Shown: positions 54,179 to 63,727 of the stretch, piece after piece | How positions within the stretch are numbered: position 1 is the stretch's first letter | How the letters are laid out: every line of letters begins with the position of its first letter | DNA from: Heyndrickxia sporothermodurans | GTDB taxonomy: Bacteria > Bacillota > Bacilli > Bacillales > Bacillaceae_C | DNA length: 64,000 nt | NCBI GenBank assembly: GCA_018333075.1 | Contig: BORH01000001.1 | Span: forward strand, 310,001-374,000 | Direction of reading: 5' to 3' | Notes under the pieces: model-generated | Seen by the model: only the letters and a program-made list of their open reading frames with translations | Database searches by the model: none | Told to the model about the DNA's origin: nothing | Program-made: the position numbers and the translations under genes

Positions 54179-54206
54179 CACGCTTTTTGCTAAAGCGTGT
54201 ATTTTT
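54179..54206 (+). terminator. Rho-independent terminator
   Basis: ACGCTTT/AAAGCGT stem followed by TATTTTT. Confidence 0.75.
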
Positions 54207-54237
54207 AAATTATTTATTATTACACATAGCTAAATGA

Positions 54238-54276
54238 GAAAAACCACAAATATATCATTAATTTGTGGTTTTTTCG
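54238..54276 (-). terminator. Rho-independent terminator after the 54282 gene
   Basis: AAAACCACAAAT/ATTTGTGGTTTT stem with A/T tracts at both sides. Confidence 0.85.
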
Positions 54277-54281
54277 CTTTA

Positions 54282-55631
54282 TTATAAACTCGCATTTCCC
54301 TCTTTATCTGGGAAACCAGCAAGGTATTTTGCATAAAATAAATAGGCATCTTTAATTTTTGAAACTTTATCATGATCCCCAATATATGAAAAAATATTAT
54401 CGTTCGGGGAATTATTATTTATTTCAATTAACCAAATGTGTAAATTACGGTCAATACCGATATCCACTCCATGTTTATATATTGATTCATATTTATCAAT
54501 CTCTTTAGCAGCTGTTATAGCAATTTCAGAAATTTTTTGACGGAGACTTAGCATCTCTTCTTTAGACAGATGAAAAGCTGTTAATAGTAAGCTTTCTCCA
54601 AGCTCCACCTGTCCTCCACTAGAACGATTGCTAACGACACTCCCGTTAACTCCCGTTCTACCAATCATCCCCACATCCTTCCATTGTCCTTCCTGGTCTT
54701 TTATAAGAACAATTCGAAAATCAATGAGATGCCCTTTTTCGATTTCGATATCTATTTCTTTTTGGATAATATATTTATTACTTTTAAACTTATATTCTGC
54801 GTAATTTAGTAACGCTTCTTCCGAGATAAAGTCGATTGTTTTATTTTCATTATTATGTCGATATTTTACACTATATTTATCAGGTTTCCTTATAAACTTT
54901 TCTACACTGTTCCCCTTTAATCCCATTACTGACTTTACATAAATTGTTCCAAATCGATTTAGATACTGTAATATATCATTGGGATGTTCATAAAGAAAAG
55001 TATGGGGTAGATGTGGAAGTAAGTCAGTATTGGAACTAAGCAATTGGTGCATTCTCCATTTATTAATGTAAGCTGAATTAAAAAAACGTTGGCCAAGGAC
55101 ATTCTTTAAATAATTTTGTTTTTTCGTAGATAATACCGTTTGTTTGACTATTACAGTTGGAAAGGGGAAGGTCCCAGTCTCCCAATTTTGCAATATCGGA
55201 TTATAAAAATAGCCATTTATCATATGGCTTTTTTGATCTATCCCTTCCCATGATAGAAGTACGATAACCCCCTTAACTAAAGGATATTGTTTAATCATTC
55301 TAGTATAATATTTAACTTTCTTATGGAGGTCGGAATTCGAATTTGCTATTAACATACCAATAAACGGCCCAATAATAATGTGATTGTTTTGAAACGATAT
55401 TTCATAGTCAACATCTAAAGGAAGTTGAAGGTTTTCTATAATCGTTTTTGAAACCCCTATTTCATTCTCCTTTAAAGTATTTAATTGCTTGCAAAGAACC
55501 TCCATATTTTCAGAACCAAAGGAAATAGTTGATGTAGACATTGTTTTGTCTATTATATTATTTTGATTAGGATGGAACATAATACAATGCCCATTATAAC
55601 TAACGGGTACTATTTTATAAGCATTTTTCAC
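54282..55631 (-). CDS. Full-length YheC/YheD-type endospore coat-associated ATP-grasp protein
   Basis: 449 aa, GTG start with GAGGGTG upstream. The N-terminal half is the YheC/D-specific domain (FIGMLIANSN-type start at about 114, GYFYNPILQNWETGTFPFP, then FNSAYINKWRMHQLL). The ATP-grasp half has IYVKSVMGLKGNSVEKF, YIIQKEI, DFRIVLIKDQEGQW, HGVDIGIDRNLHIWLIEINN. This is the only canonical full-length YheC/D in the window. B. subtilis YheC/YheD are spore coat-associated with unknown reaction. Confidence 0.88.
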   Translation of the reverse strand: MKNAYKIVPVSYNGHCIMFHPNQNNIIDKTMSTSTISFGSENMEVLCKQLNTLKENEIGVSKTIIENLQLPLDVDYEISFQNNHIIIGPFIGMLIANSNSDLHKKVKYYTRMIKQYPLVKGVIVLLSWEGIDQKSHMINGYFYNPILQNWETGTFPFPTVIVKQTVLSTKKQNYLKNVLGQRFFNSAYINKWRMHQLLSSNTDLLPHLPHTFLYEHPNDILQYLNRFGTIYVKSVMGLKGNSVEKFIRKPDKYSVKYRHNNENKTIDFISEEALLNYAEYKFKSNKYIIQKEIDIEIEKGHLIDFRIVLIKDQEGQWKDVGMIGRTGVNGSVVSNRSSGGQVELGESLLLTAFHLSKEEMLSLRQKISEIAITAAKEIDKYESIYKHGVDIGIDRNLHIWLIEINNNSPNDNIFSYIGDHDKVSKIKDAYLFYAKYLAGFPDKEGNASL

Positions 55632-55856
55632 GTAATCACCCTCTACATAGCTGTTTGTTTTTGTCTATTTTGTATCATATGTTAAAAATAATAATTTGCA
55701 TAAGCTATATTTCCAAAAATATATAATGAGGACAGATCAAATAATAATAACTGATTATTTAGTGGTACCACTATAGGTTATCGCATATTCATCTTCAGTA
55801 CCTATACAATAAGAGCTTGTCGTTCATACTATATTGATAGGAAAGGAGGAATATGA

Positions 55857-57245
55857 TTGCAACCTTTACTTGTGAGAGACATCAGAACATTACTTCAAGG
55901 TGAGTTAATTAGCGGTTCAGAGTTATGGAAGGTACGTAATGCCATTTACTATAACCGACATGAACTTGCTAATAGGTATACACTTATGTTTGTAAGTAGA
56001 AGCGATACTATTAACTGGAAAGAAATTAATAATAAAGGGCCCTCTCTTGTCATTTCTGATAAGGCTATATCGGAATTGAAAAAAGCACTGCCTGATACAA
56101 CTGTAATAAAAGTTAAGAATCTTGTTCAAGCCTATTGGAAATTTATTGAGTATTACCGAAACCTTTTTCAGATACCTGTCGTTACAATTACGGGAACATG
56201 CGGCAAAACAACAACTAAAGAGATGATCAAGCACATTTTAAGTAAGGATTGGAATATCCAGGCTTCTGAAAGCAGTAAAAATGAACCGAGACGGTCATTT
56301 CCGTATTTAATGGGTATTGATGAAAAAACAGATGCAGCTGTTTTCGAACACGGATTAGGGAACTCTGGAAATATTAAGCACCAGTGTATGATTTATCAGC
56401 CAACCATCGGAATCATCACGAATATCGGAGTTCATCATTTGGATGGCTGTAAAAATCTTGAGGGATATATTAAGGCTAAATCAGAAATAGTAGAAGGTGT
56501 GAAAAAAGGCGGAACTTTAATTTTAAATGCGGATGATGAGAATACTAAGAAAATTTCTTTACAGTCATTTAAAGGAAAAATCATCTATTTCGGGACTAGT
56601 ATGAGGTCAGATTTCAGAGCCTCCAATATTAAATTTATAAAAAACGGAATGAATTTTTCACTCCACTTTAAAAATAAAACATATAAAGCTTTTATACCGG
56701 GATATGGTGAACACCAGGTGTTTAACGCACTTGCTGCACTTGCTGCTGTAAATGAGATTGGAATGGATATAAATGAAGCGATTTCTCGTCTAGTAACTTA
56801 TCAAAATATGGGTAGACATCTAGAGTTTTCTACCGGCATTGGTGGATGTACCATTATAGATGATACATGGACCAATAACCCAACTTCTGTTGAAGCCGCT
56901 TTAAAGGTTCTTGATTCCATTGGTAAATCCAAAAAAGTAATTCTTATTTTGGGTGATATCAATAGATTAGGTAATTTTGAAAAAAAGTATCATCGTGAAA
57001 TTGGAAGTATGGTTGCTAAACGAAATATTCACACTCTGATTACGATTGGTAGCAAAGCAGAAGAAATAGCAAATCAAGCGATTCGAGACGGTACAAACGC
57101 AAATGTTCATATTTTTAAAGAAGTCAATGGAATTAAAGAGGTTTTAGATCCGATCCTCGATAGTCAAGCGATCTTACTCATCAAAGGTCCAATGTCAAGC
57201 AGATCAATGATTGATTTTGCGAATAACTTAAAACAAATAAATTGA
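55857..57245 (+). CDS. MurF-like amide ligase, paralogue B
   Basis: 462 aa, TTG start with AAAGGAGG upstream. About 45% identical by eye to the 49304 product. P-loop ITGTCGKTTTKEM (about 110-122), NIGVHHLDGC, AKSEIV, GEHQVFNALAALA and DDTWTNNPTS, which is closer to the MurF DDSYNANP motif than its paralogue. The N-terminal domain of about 95 residues is shared only with the paralogue. A terminator at 57273 closes the island. Confidence 0.85.
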   Translation: MQPLLVRDIRTLLQGELISGSELWKVRNAIYYNRHELANRYTLMFVSRSDTINWKEINNKGPSLVISDKAISELKKALPDTTVIKVKNLVQAYWKFIEYYRNLFQIPVVTITGTCGKTTTKEMIKHILSKDWNIQASESSKNEPRRSFPYLMGIDEKTDAAVFEHGLGNSGNIKHQCMIYQPTIGIITNIGVHHLDGCKNLEGYIKAKSEIVEGVKKGGTLILNADDENTKKISLQSFKGKIIYFGTSMRSDFRASNIKFIKNGMNFSLHFKNKTYKAFIPGYGEHQVFNALAALAAVNEIGMDINEAISRLVTYQNMGRHLEFSTGIGGCTIIDDTWTNNPTSVEAALKVLDSIGKSKKVILILGDINRLGNFEKKYHREIGSMVAKRNIHTLITIGSKAEEIANQAIRDGTNANVHIFKEVNGIKEVLDPILDSQAILLIKGPMSSRSMIDFANNLKQIN

Positions 57246-57272
57246 TTTACTTTAAATGAAGAAGTAAAACAG

Positions 57273-57310
57273 AAGCATTCGATGCTATTTCACATCGAAT
57301 GCTTTAGAAT
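57273..57310. terminator. Bidirectional terminator
   Basis: AAGCATTCGATG/CATCGAATGCTT perfect 12-bp stem. Confidence 0.9.
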
Positions 57311-57321
57311 GTTTTTCCTTT

Positions 57322-58251
57322 TTATAAAACACGTTTTGCCGTTAAATAGTGCTGATCATAATAATCAACAAAAAGGACTCTCGTTGTAATACCATTTGAA
57401 TTTGGTACTATAATTCTATAATCACCAGCATAAATTGCTACTGAACTTGGTGTGCTTGATCCTTTAACACTATTAAAAAAGATCAAATCTCCTTTTTTTA
57501 AGTTCCCTCTTGTTACTGTTTTTCCTAGCTTTATTTGTTCTTTTAAATTGGTCGTTCCTAAATTAATTCCATTTTTCTTATAAATATAGTTAACAAATCC
57601 TGTACTTGTAAACTTCATAGATTTTTCATCATTTACACTTCCCATTGTTACTTTATTCATTAAATCATATGAAAGTTTAACAATGTTATCTCCTTTAGTT
57701 GCTGGATTTGAAGGAAGTAGTGTAGGTAATACTCTTCTAGCAGTTACATAATTATCTTTATAATATGGCTTACTATTTAAATCTGAAATGATAATATTTT
57801 GTTTCGGGTCTGCCATATGAATAATTTTATTGTTACCAATATACATACCTACATGATCTGGATCAGTGCCAGTTTTTTTACTTTTAAAGAAAACTAGGTC
57901 TCCTTTTTGCAGTTGGTTTCTTACAACATAAGTTCCCTGTTTCATCATATAATCTTCATTATACGTAGCGAGGTCTACTCCATTTTTCTCAAAGATGTAC
58001 ATGATAAAAGATGCACAGGAAAATTTGTACGGATAGGTTGACTTATATACAGAGTTACTATAAGTTGCCTTCCCTATTAAACTTTTACCTGTTTGAATCA
58101 GTTGATTTGCTTTTGCTTCTACAAGTGATTGATTATTTTGAGTATTTACGGTAGTAGCTGCTGAAACTTTTGTTTCATTTATAACAGCTCCCCCTATTGT
58201 ACTTAGCCCTAATGTTACTGCTAGTGTCGTTATTGCCAAATGCTTTTTCAT
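57322..58251 (-). CDS. Secreted protein with two NlpC/P60-type domains, the second inactive
   Basis: 309 aa with a Sec signal peptide (KK head, hydrophobic core, AXA-like site near SAA at about 30-32). Domain 1 (about 45-175) has the catalytic triad: Cys79 in KFSCASFIMY, His133 in DHVGMYIG and His145 in KIIHMADP. Domain 2 (about 185-309) aligns well but has Ser216, Ser270 and Val282 at those positions, so it should not be a peptidase. Intact NlpC/P60 domains usually cut the gamma-D-Glu-diamino-acid bond of peptidoglycan. Confidence 0.88.
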   Translation of the reverse strand: MKKHLAITTLAVTLGLSTIGGAVINETKVSAATTVNTQNNQSLVEAKANQLIQTGKSLIGKATYSNSVYKSTYPYKFSCASFIMYIFEKNGVDLATYNEDYMMKQGTYVVRNQLQKGDLVFFKSKKTGTDPDHVGMYIGNNKIIHMADPKQNIIISDLNSKPYYKDNYVTARRVLPTLLPSNPATKGDNIVKLSYDLMNKVTMGSVNDEKSMKFTSTGFVNYIYKKNGINLGTTNLKEQIKLGKTVTRGNLKKGDLIFFNSVKGSSTPSSVAIYAGDYRIIVPNSNGITTRVLFVDYYDQHYLTAKRVL

Positions 58252-58783
58252 GGTTACCTCCGAATTTCTTTATGACTTGCCCTGATTCTAACATACAAAA
58301 GTCGACAAATTTTGCGGCAAAATTTTCCTCAAAGTTTATTAGTGTCCTCTTACCTTGTCCTAATAGTACTTACAAGGAATTTTACAGTTTAATTACATTG
58401 AAACAATTCATTAACAATAGATTGGATAGACCATTTTTGATTGTTATTAATCAAAGAACACCCATATATAAAATGATAAATATTTTACATTTATCGGTGG
58501 CATTTTTTAACCATTCGGTTATTGGGAATTCCTATCATATATTGACGAATTCTTAATATGAAGTTTAGTTTGACAGTTTTATAGATGATATATTTTTATT
58601 TTGAGGAAAAAATATATAGTCTTCTTGAATACTTTGAAATACAAGAAATTATATGAAGAAGTATTAAAGAAAAAGTTATACGAACATCCTATTCGATTAG
58701 TTAAACCACTAATTTAATAGCTAAAAAAAAACAGTCTCATTCCTATTGAAATGAGACTACATTTTTGGGTTTACTTTACAATC
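58252..58783. other. Intergenic region between the NlpC/P60 gene and fabI
   Basis: Mostly featureless AT-rich DNA. A 38-codon frame at 58601-58717 (TTG start, KKYIVFLNTLKYKKLYEEVL) lacks a ribosome site and may be a remnant. The fabI terminator lies at 58732-58760. Confidence 0.4.
58732..58760 (-). terminator. Rho-independent terminator after fabI
   Basis: AGTCTCATT/AATGAGACT stem; T9 on the minus strand. Confidence 0.85.
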
Positions 58784-59566
58784 CTAATACCCTATTATAT
58801 GATATCCGGAATCTACATGTATATTTTCTCCTGTAATTCCTCGTGATAAATCACTAAATAAAAATACTGCTGTATCTCCAACTTCTTCGTGTGTTGTGCA
58901 TCGACGAAGCGGTGCTTTCTCTTCTACTTCTTTTAAAATCGTATTAAAATCGCTAACACCTTTTGCAGATAGAGTACGAATCGGACCAGCGGAAATGGAA
59001 TTTACACGAATTCCATATTTCCCTAAATCACTTGCTAAATATTTCACACTAGCTTCTAGAGAAGCTTTAGCAACTCCCATTACATTATAGTTTTTCATCA
59101 CACGTTCTCCCCCTAAGTAGGATAATGTGATGAAGCTTCCGCCTTCTGGCATTAATTCTAAATTCTTTACTTCCTTCGCAATAGCAGAGAGTGAGTAAGA
59201 GCTTATATTTTGTGCAAGTAAAAATCCTTCGCGTGTAACATTTAAATATTCCCCACTTAACTCGTCTTTATTTGCAAAAGCAACACAATGTGCAACACCG
59301 TGAATCACACCAACATCTTCTTTAATTTTATTAAAGCAAGTATGTATTTGTTCATCACTAGTTACATCACATTGAAGAATAAGTGAATCTTGAGTTTCAA
59401 GAGTTTCTACAAGTTGTCTTACACTTTTTTCAGTTCGTTCACGACCATAGGTAAAAATGAGACGTGCACCTGCCTCATGAAGTGAACGTGCAATTCCCCA
59501 GGCGATACTACGTTTATTGGCAACTCCCATAATTACATAGGTTTTTCCCTGTAAAGAAAGATTCAT
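58784..59566 (-). CDS. fabI: Enoyl-[acyl-carrier-protein] reductase FabI
   Basis: 260 aa from the ATG at 59566 (GGGGG 11 nt upstream); another ATG three codons earlier is too close to it. The FabI Y-x6-K catalytic pair is in NYNVMGVAKASLEA, and GVANKRSIAWGIA binds the cofactor. FabI completes each cycle of fatty acid elongation. A perfect FapR-type palindrome lies 48 nt upstream, so repression by FapR is expected. Confidence 0.95.
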   Translation of the reverse strand: MNLSLQGKTYVIMGVANKRSIAWGIARSLHEAGARLIFTYGRERTEKSVRQLVETLETQDSLILQCDVTSDEQIHTCFNKIKEDVGVIHGVAHCVAFANKDELSGEYLNVTREGFLLAQNISSYSLSAIAKEVKNLELMPEGGSFITLSYLGGERVMKNYNVMGVAKASLEASVKYLASDLGKYGIRVNSISAGPIRTLSAKGVSDFNTILKEVEEKAPLRRCTTHEEVGDTAVFLFSDLSRGITGENIHVDSGYHIIGY

Positions 59567-59613
59567 AATGATCATTTCCCCCTCGAATGTATGAAATAAT
59601 TGATTATCACAAG

Positions 59614-59636
59614 TTATTAGTACCTAGTACTAATAA
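59614..59636. promoter_or_regulatory. FapR operator upstream of fabI
   Basis: Perfect palindrome, TTATTAGTAC and GTACTAATAA separated by CTA. The core TTAGTACCTAGTACTAA matches the FapR consensus of Bacillus fatty-acid genes. Confidence 0.92.
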
Positions 59637-59711
59637 TACATAAATTATTTCGAAATGCAAAGATTTATCTGTTAAAATGTTCAAGGCATTGAACTATTAT
59701 TTCTCTTTAGA

Positions 59712-61565
59712 TTAACACCATTCACAAAATTCCAATTCTCGTTTCAACTCATCCACATACTCTTTTGATCCAGTAACAATTAATCGATCATTTAAATGAA
59801 GCTCTGTGTCACCATGTGGAATAATTGATTCTCCTCCTCTAAAAATCCGAACAAATATGACATCCCCAGTAAACGGAAATTTCCGTAGTGTCATTCCTTC
59901 AAATTGGTTATTTAACATCTTGATTTCGAATAATGAAGTTTCTTGATTCGTTAATATTTTCATTACACTTGGTGATTCAATTAAGGATCTAAGAAGTGCT
60001 TGTGTCGAAAGAAGTGTAGAGAAAACTTCAACTTCTTGATTTCGCACCATCTCTTGCAATTCTGGTGTCTCGATACGTGCAATCACACGATCTACTTTAC
60101 GATGTTTAGCCTCGATTCCAAGCTTCGTATTAATTTCTTCATCCCCTGTCATTAGGACGATAATGTCTGAGCTAAAGATTCCTTCTTCTTCAAGTGTTTC
60201 TATTTCATAATCATTTATTTCTTTTACTTTAAAGAGAGAATCCGCAATCTGCTTATCAGCTTTGTCAAGCATCGTATGATACAAAGTGGCATCATATAAT
60301 TTAGAGCTTAATTCCCTTGTAACAGGCAATGTTAGCTGATTTGCACCAACTAATGATACCTTTAATTTTCTTTCCTGCAAATTCTCCTTAGGAAATATCT
60401 TTCTAAATAGTATCGGCGTAATGATACACGTAATAACTGCTACTAATATAAATGTTCCACTCATTTCTGGAGTGATTGCTCCAATTCGTTCTGCGATTTT
60501 AGCAGCGGCAATAACTAAAGAAAGTGTCGAGGTTAACAAAAATGCTGATGAGACTACTGTTTTCGTGTCATACCATTTTTTTAATAAATAAACTGGGATA
60601 AATTTTGATATTAAAAAAGCAACCATTAACAATGGAATAAGCAATAATAATTTTTTCTCACTTAACAATGACCATAAATCTAGATCCACTCCAACCATAA
60701 CAAAGAAAATCGGAATTAAGAATCCATAGCCAAACGAATCAAGTTGACGTATCATTTCTGGATTAGGTGCTAATAAAGACACAAGTGTTCCCGCTAGAAA
60801 TGCACCTAAAATATTCTCTGCACCAACAGATTCAGAAAGAGCAACAAGAACAAGAATCAAGGTAAAAACAGCTCGTGTTCCTATTTGTGTCGTTCCTCTA
60901 GATAGTTTTTCAAAGAACGATTTTTGTTTGAATCGACGGGCAATAAAGTAAAGAACGACACCTGCTGCAAATAGAATTAATAGCAGCCACATGTTTCCCC
61001 CACTTCCACCAGTCATCGAAACATATACTGTTAACAGAATCATCGTCACTAAATCTGCGATTACTGCAATTAAAAGGATAATTTGCCCGATAGCTGTTTT
61101 CATTATATGAGCATCCTTTAATGTTGGAACGACAACACCTAATGAAATCGTAGAGATAATTAAAGTTAGTAAAAATGCATCGTCCATTAATCCTGTAAAG
61201 ACAAATAAATACGAAAGCAACACAGATATAATAAGAATTCCTAAAAAGATAATAAAGGCAACTTTTAATCGATTAGGCTCCTTTTTTCCATTAGGTAAAG
61301 TAGCCTCTTTTTTATTACCTGAGAAAGCAGAAAAATCGATTTCCACACCACTTAAAAACATTAAGAAGATAAATCCAAGTGTAGATAGTGTTTGAAGCCA
61401 CATATCTTTTTCGATTAAATCAAAGCCGCTTTTGCCAATAATCAACCCTACAATGATTTCACCAATAACAACCGGAATAACGTTTAGCTTAAAACGGTGT
61501 AATAATAGTGGCGTTAAAAAAGCAGCAATAACAACAATTACAACTGATGTCAATGAACCTTCCAT
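59712..61565 (-). CDS. yjbQ: CPA2-type cation:proton antiporter with C-terminal RCK domains, YjbQ-like
   Basis: 617 aa. About 12 membrane helices with antiporter segments (IIGKSGFDLI, SESVGAENILGAFLAGTLVS, DLDLWSLL), then an RCK_N-like region at about 405-520 and an RCK_C domain at about 530-610 (FEGMTLRKFPFTGDVIFVRI, LHLNDRLIVTGS). Location between fabI and prpE agrees with B. subtilis yjbQ. ATG at 61565 has AAGGGG 8 nt upstream. Confidence 0.88.
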   Translation of the reverse strand: MEGSLTSVVIVVIAAFLTPLLLHRFKLNVIPVVIGEIIVGLIIGKSGFDLIEKDMWLQTLSTLGFIFLMFLSGVEIDFSAFSGNKKEATLPNGKKEPNRLKVAFIIFLGILIISVLLSYLFVFTGLMDDAFLLTLIISTISLGVVVPTLKDAHIMKTAIGQIILLIAVIADLVTMILLTVYVSMTGGSGGNMWLLLILFAAGVVLYFIARRFKQKSFFEKLSRGTTQIGTRAVFTLILVLVALSESVGAENILGAFLAGTLVSLLAPNPEMIRQLDSFGYGFLIPIFFVMVGVDLDLWSLLSEKKLLLLIPLLMVAFLISKFIPVYLLKKWYDTKTVVSSAFLLTSTLSLVIAAAKIAERIGAITPEMSGTFILVAVITCIITPILFRKIFPKENLQERKLKVSLVGANQLTLPVTRELSSKLYDATLYHTMLDKADKQIADSLFKVKEINDYEIETLEEEGIFSSDIIVLMTGDEEINTKLGIEAKHRKVDRVIARIETPELQEMVRNQEVEVFSTLLSTQALLRSLIESPSVMKILTNQETSLFEIKMLNNQFEGMTLRKFPFTGDVIFVRIFRGGESIIPHGDTELHLNDRLIVTGSKEYVDELKRELEFCEWC

Positions 61566-61912
61566 CATTTCTCCCCTTTCAATATCACTAAATGATTCAA
61601 GTGAACCACTTACTATTCATTTAATATTTAAACTATAATTATAAAGTAACATTTACCATCATGAAACAATGATGACTTAATCCAAACTCCTTTCCTTCTA
61701 AATAACTTATTACATATCCTATCAAAACTTTTTATTTTTGTAATGAAATTTGAATAGGCTATTTTTAGGTTTCCATATTTTAAAAAAATTGTACATAGAT
61801 TGTTATTTAATTGATATAAGCAATAAAAAAACTAGTATTTAATATGTATATTAGTATTTACACAACAAAAAATAGAAATAATGCAATCATTTTTTAATTT
61901 AAAGGGGTAACT
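61566..61912. other. Divergent promoter region
   Basis: No gene seen. It lies between yjbQ (minus) and prpE (plus) and must carry both promoters. Confidence 0.5.
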
Positions 61913-62650
61913 ATGAAAATTGATATCATTGGTGATATACACGGATGTTATAACGAATTTGTTCAGCTCTCTCGAAAATTAGGATACCTTTGGGATAAAG
62001 GCATTCCCATTCATCCTAATGATCGATTATTAGGATTTGTTGGTGATCTGACTGATCGGGGTCCTAATTCCTTAAAGGTAATAGAAATTGTTTGGGAGCT
62101 ATGGAAAAAAAAACTTGCTTATTATGTTCCTGGAAATCATTGTAACAAGCTTTATCGATATTTTTTAGGAAGAAAGGTTCAAATCACTCATGGACTTGAG
62201 TCAACTGTTGCTGAGCTAGATTTGTGTACAGCTAAACAGCAACAGCATTATAGAAACATTTTTATCGAACTTTATGAGAATTCACCTTTGTATCTCGTGT
62301 TAAATAATCAGAATTTAATTATTGCACATGCAGGCATACGCGAAGATTACATCGGATTATACAATAAAAAAGTTCAAACATTTGTACTCTATGGAGATAT
62401 AACTGGAGAAAAGCATGCGGATGGAACACCTGTTAGAAGAGATTGGGCAAAACAATATCACGGGAGACCATGGATTGTTTATGGCCATACACCTGTAACA
62501 AATGCAAGATTTATTGGCCATACTGTCAATATAGATACTGGAGCAGTTTTTGGTGGAAAATTAACAGCTGTACGATATCCAGAAATGGATATCTTTTCAG
62601 TTAAATCTTCCATGCCATACGTTCCAGAAAAGTTTAAAACATTCGAATGA
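61913..62650 (+). CDS. prpE: Bis(5'-nucleosyl)-tetraphosphatase PrpE
   Basis: 245 aa metallophosphatase. Metal-ligand motifs in order: DIIGDIHGC (residues 3-11), VGDLTDRGP (about 43-51), PGNHCNKL (about 75-82), IAHAGI (about 138-143) and VYGHTPV. PrpE hydrolyses Ap4A and is linked to spore germination in B. subtilis. AAAGGGG precedes the ATG. Confidence 0.92.
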   Translation: MKIDIIGDIHGCYNEFVQLSRKLGYLWDKGIPIHPNDRLLGFVGDLTDRGPNSLKVIEIVWELWKKKLAYYVPGNHCNKLYRYFLGRKVQITHGLESTVAELDLCTAKQQQHYRNIFIELYENSPLYLVLNNQNLIIAHAGIREDYIGLYNKKVQTFVLYGDITGEKHADGTPVRRDWAKQYHGRPWIVYGHTPVTNARFIGHTVNIDTGAVFGGKLTAVRYPEMDIFSVKSSMPYVPEKFKTFE

Positions 62651-62668
62651 AACAATTGCAAACAAAAA

Positions 62669-62696
62669 GAGGGTACACATTCGTGTAACCCTCAAA
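62669..62696. terminator. Bidirectional terminator between prpE and the RluA-family gene
   Basis: GAGGGTTACACG-type stem (GAGGGTACAC/GTGTAACCCTC). Confidence 0.8.
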
Positions 62697-63564
62697 TCTT
62701 AAATGGAAATGGGCTGTGAAAAGACATTTTGCTTTTAGAAATGGGATGGCTAAAAACTAAGTAACTGCAATGTAGTGCTTGTCTCTTATAAATATCTGTT
62801 CTTCCCCCATAGAGATCATCTCCTAAAAGCGGATGTCCTAGATAAGCCATATGGACACGAATCTGGTGTGTTCTTCCTGTATCAAGAGATAACTTAACAT
62901 GACAAAAATCTTGTTTTCGATCTAACACTTCATACTTGGTTCGTGCAAATTGTCCATCCTCTCTAACTTCCCTTTCAATAATACTGCTGTCTTTTCTACC
63001 AATTGATGCTTCAATTATTCCATTATCCTCGAAAATCACACCTTCAATTAAAGCCTCATAGGTACGTTTAATCAATCTTTCCTTCTGCATTTGACTTAAT
63101 AAATGATGAATATGTCGATGCTTCGCTATAAGCACTAAACCAGAAGTATTTCTATCTAGACGTGTTACTATATGAACCGTAGCTTCAATTCCGTTTTTTT
63201 GATAGTAACCAAGGAGCGCATTCGCCAAACTCCCAGTTGGGTGCTCTCTCGAAGGAATTGTGTTCATATACGGCGACTTGTTAACAACTAATATACTTTC
63301 GTCCTCAAATATAATGTCAAGCGGAATATCCTCACCAATTAAACTAACACTCTCTTTTTCAGGAGGAAAAATAATTGTTAGCTTATCTCCATTTTTTAAT
63401 GAATATAAAACATTTTCTTCTCGTTCATTTACTAAAATTTTTCCACCATCAAATTTAATATCTGTTAACGATCTTCTCGAAATATCATGTTCACTTAATA
63501 ATTGCTTGATGTTTTTTCCTACGTCCTGTTCCTCGATAACCCACTGTAAAGAATATGATGCCAA
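62692..63564 (-). CDS. yjbO: RluA/RluD-family 23S rRNA pseudouridine synthase, YjbO-like
   Basis: 290 aa. An N-terminal S4-like segment (VGKNIKQLLSEHDISRRSLT) is followed by the catalytic domain with the HIVTRLDRNTSGLVLIAK motif (catalytic Asp in RLD) and the family-typical GRTHQIRVHMAYLGHPLLGD. It isomerises specific rRNA uridines. Its place between prpE and nadK matches B. subtilis yjbO. Confidence 0.9.
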   Translation of the reverse strand: MASYSLQWVIEEQDVGKNIKQLLSEHDISRRSLTDIKFDGGKILVNEREENVLYSLKNGDKLTIIFPPEKESVSLIGEDIPLDIIFEDESILVVNKSPYMNTIPSREHPTGSLANALLGYYQKNGIEATVHIVTRLDRNTSGLVLIAKHRHIHHLLSQMQKERLIKRTYEALIEGVIFEDNGIIEASIGRKDSSIIEREVREDGQFARTKYEVLDRKQDFCHVKLSLDTGRTHQIRVHMAYLGHPLLGDDLYGGRTDIYKRQALHCSYLVFSHPISKSKMSFHSPFPFKI

Positions 63565-63603
63565 ATGAATATTCCTTTCTTACTTGAAATCTTTTAAAAA
63601 ATA

Positions 63604-63632
63604 TGAGGGTAGCCTCTTCAGCTTCACCCTCA
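63604..63632 (-). terminator. Possible terminator after nadK
   Basis: TGAGGGT/ACCCTCA arms with a 14-nt loop. The T tract is weak. Confidence 0.5.
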
Positions 63633-63727
63633 TTCAAGTAATACGATTTATACACTATTTTATTTCACTAGTTTCCGTATTATCAAACATTATCATACAA
63701 TTTTCATCTAGGCTAAAATAAATGGTA

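Noticed and set aside
58601-58717. 38-aa ORF upstream of the fabI terminator
   Set aside because: TTG start without a ribosome site; noted only as a possible remnant in the intergenic entry.
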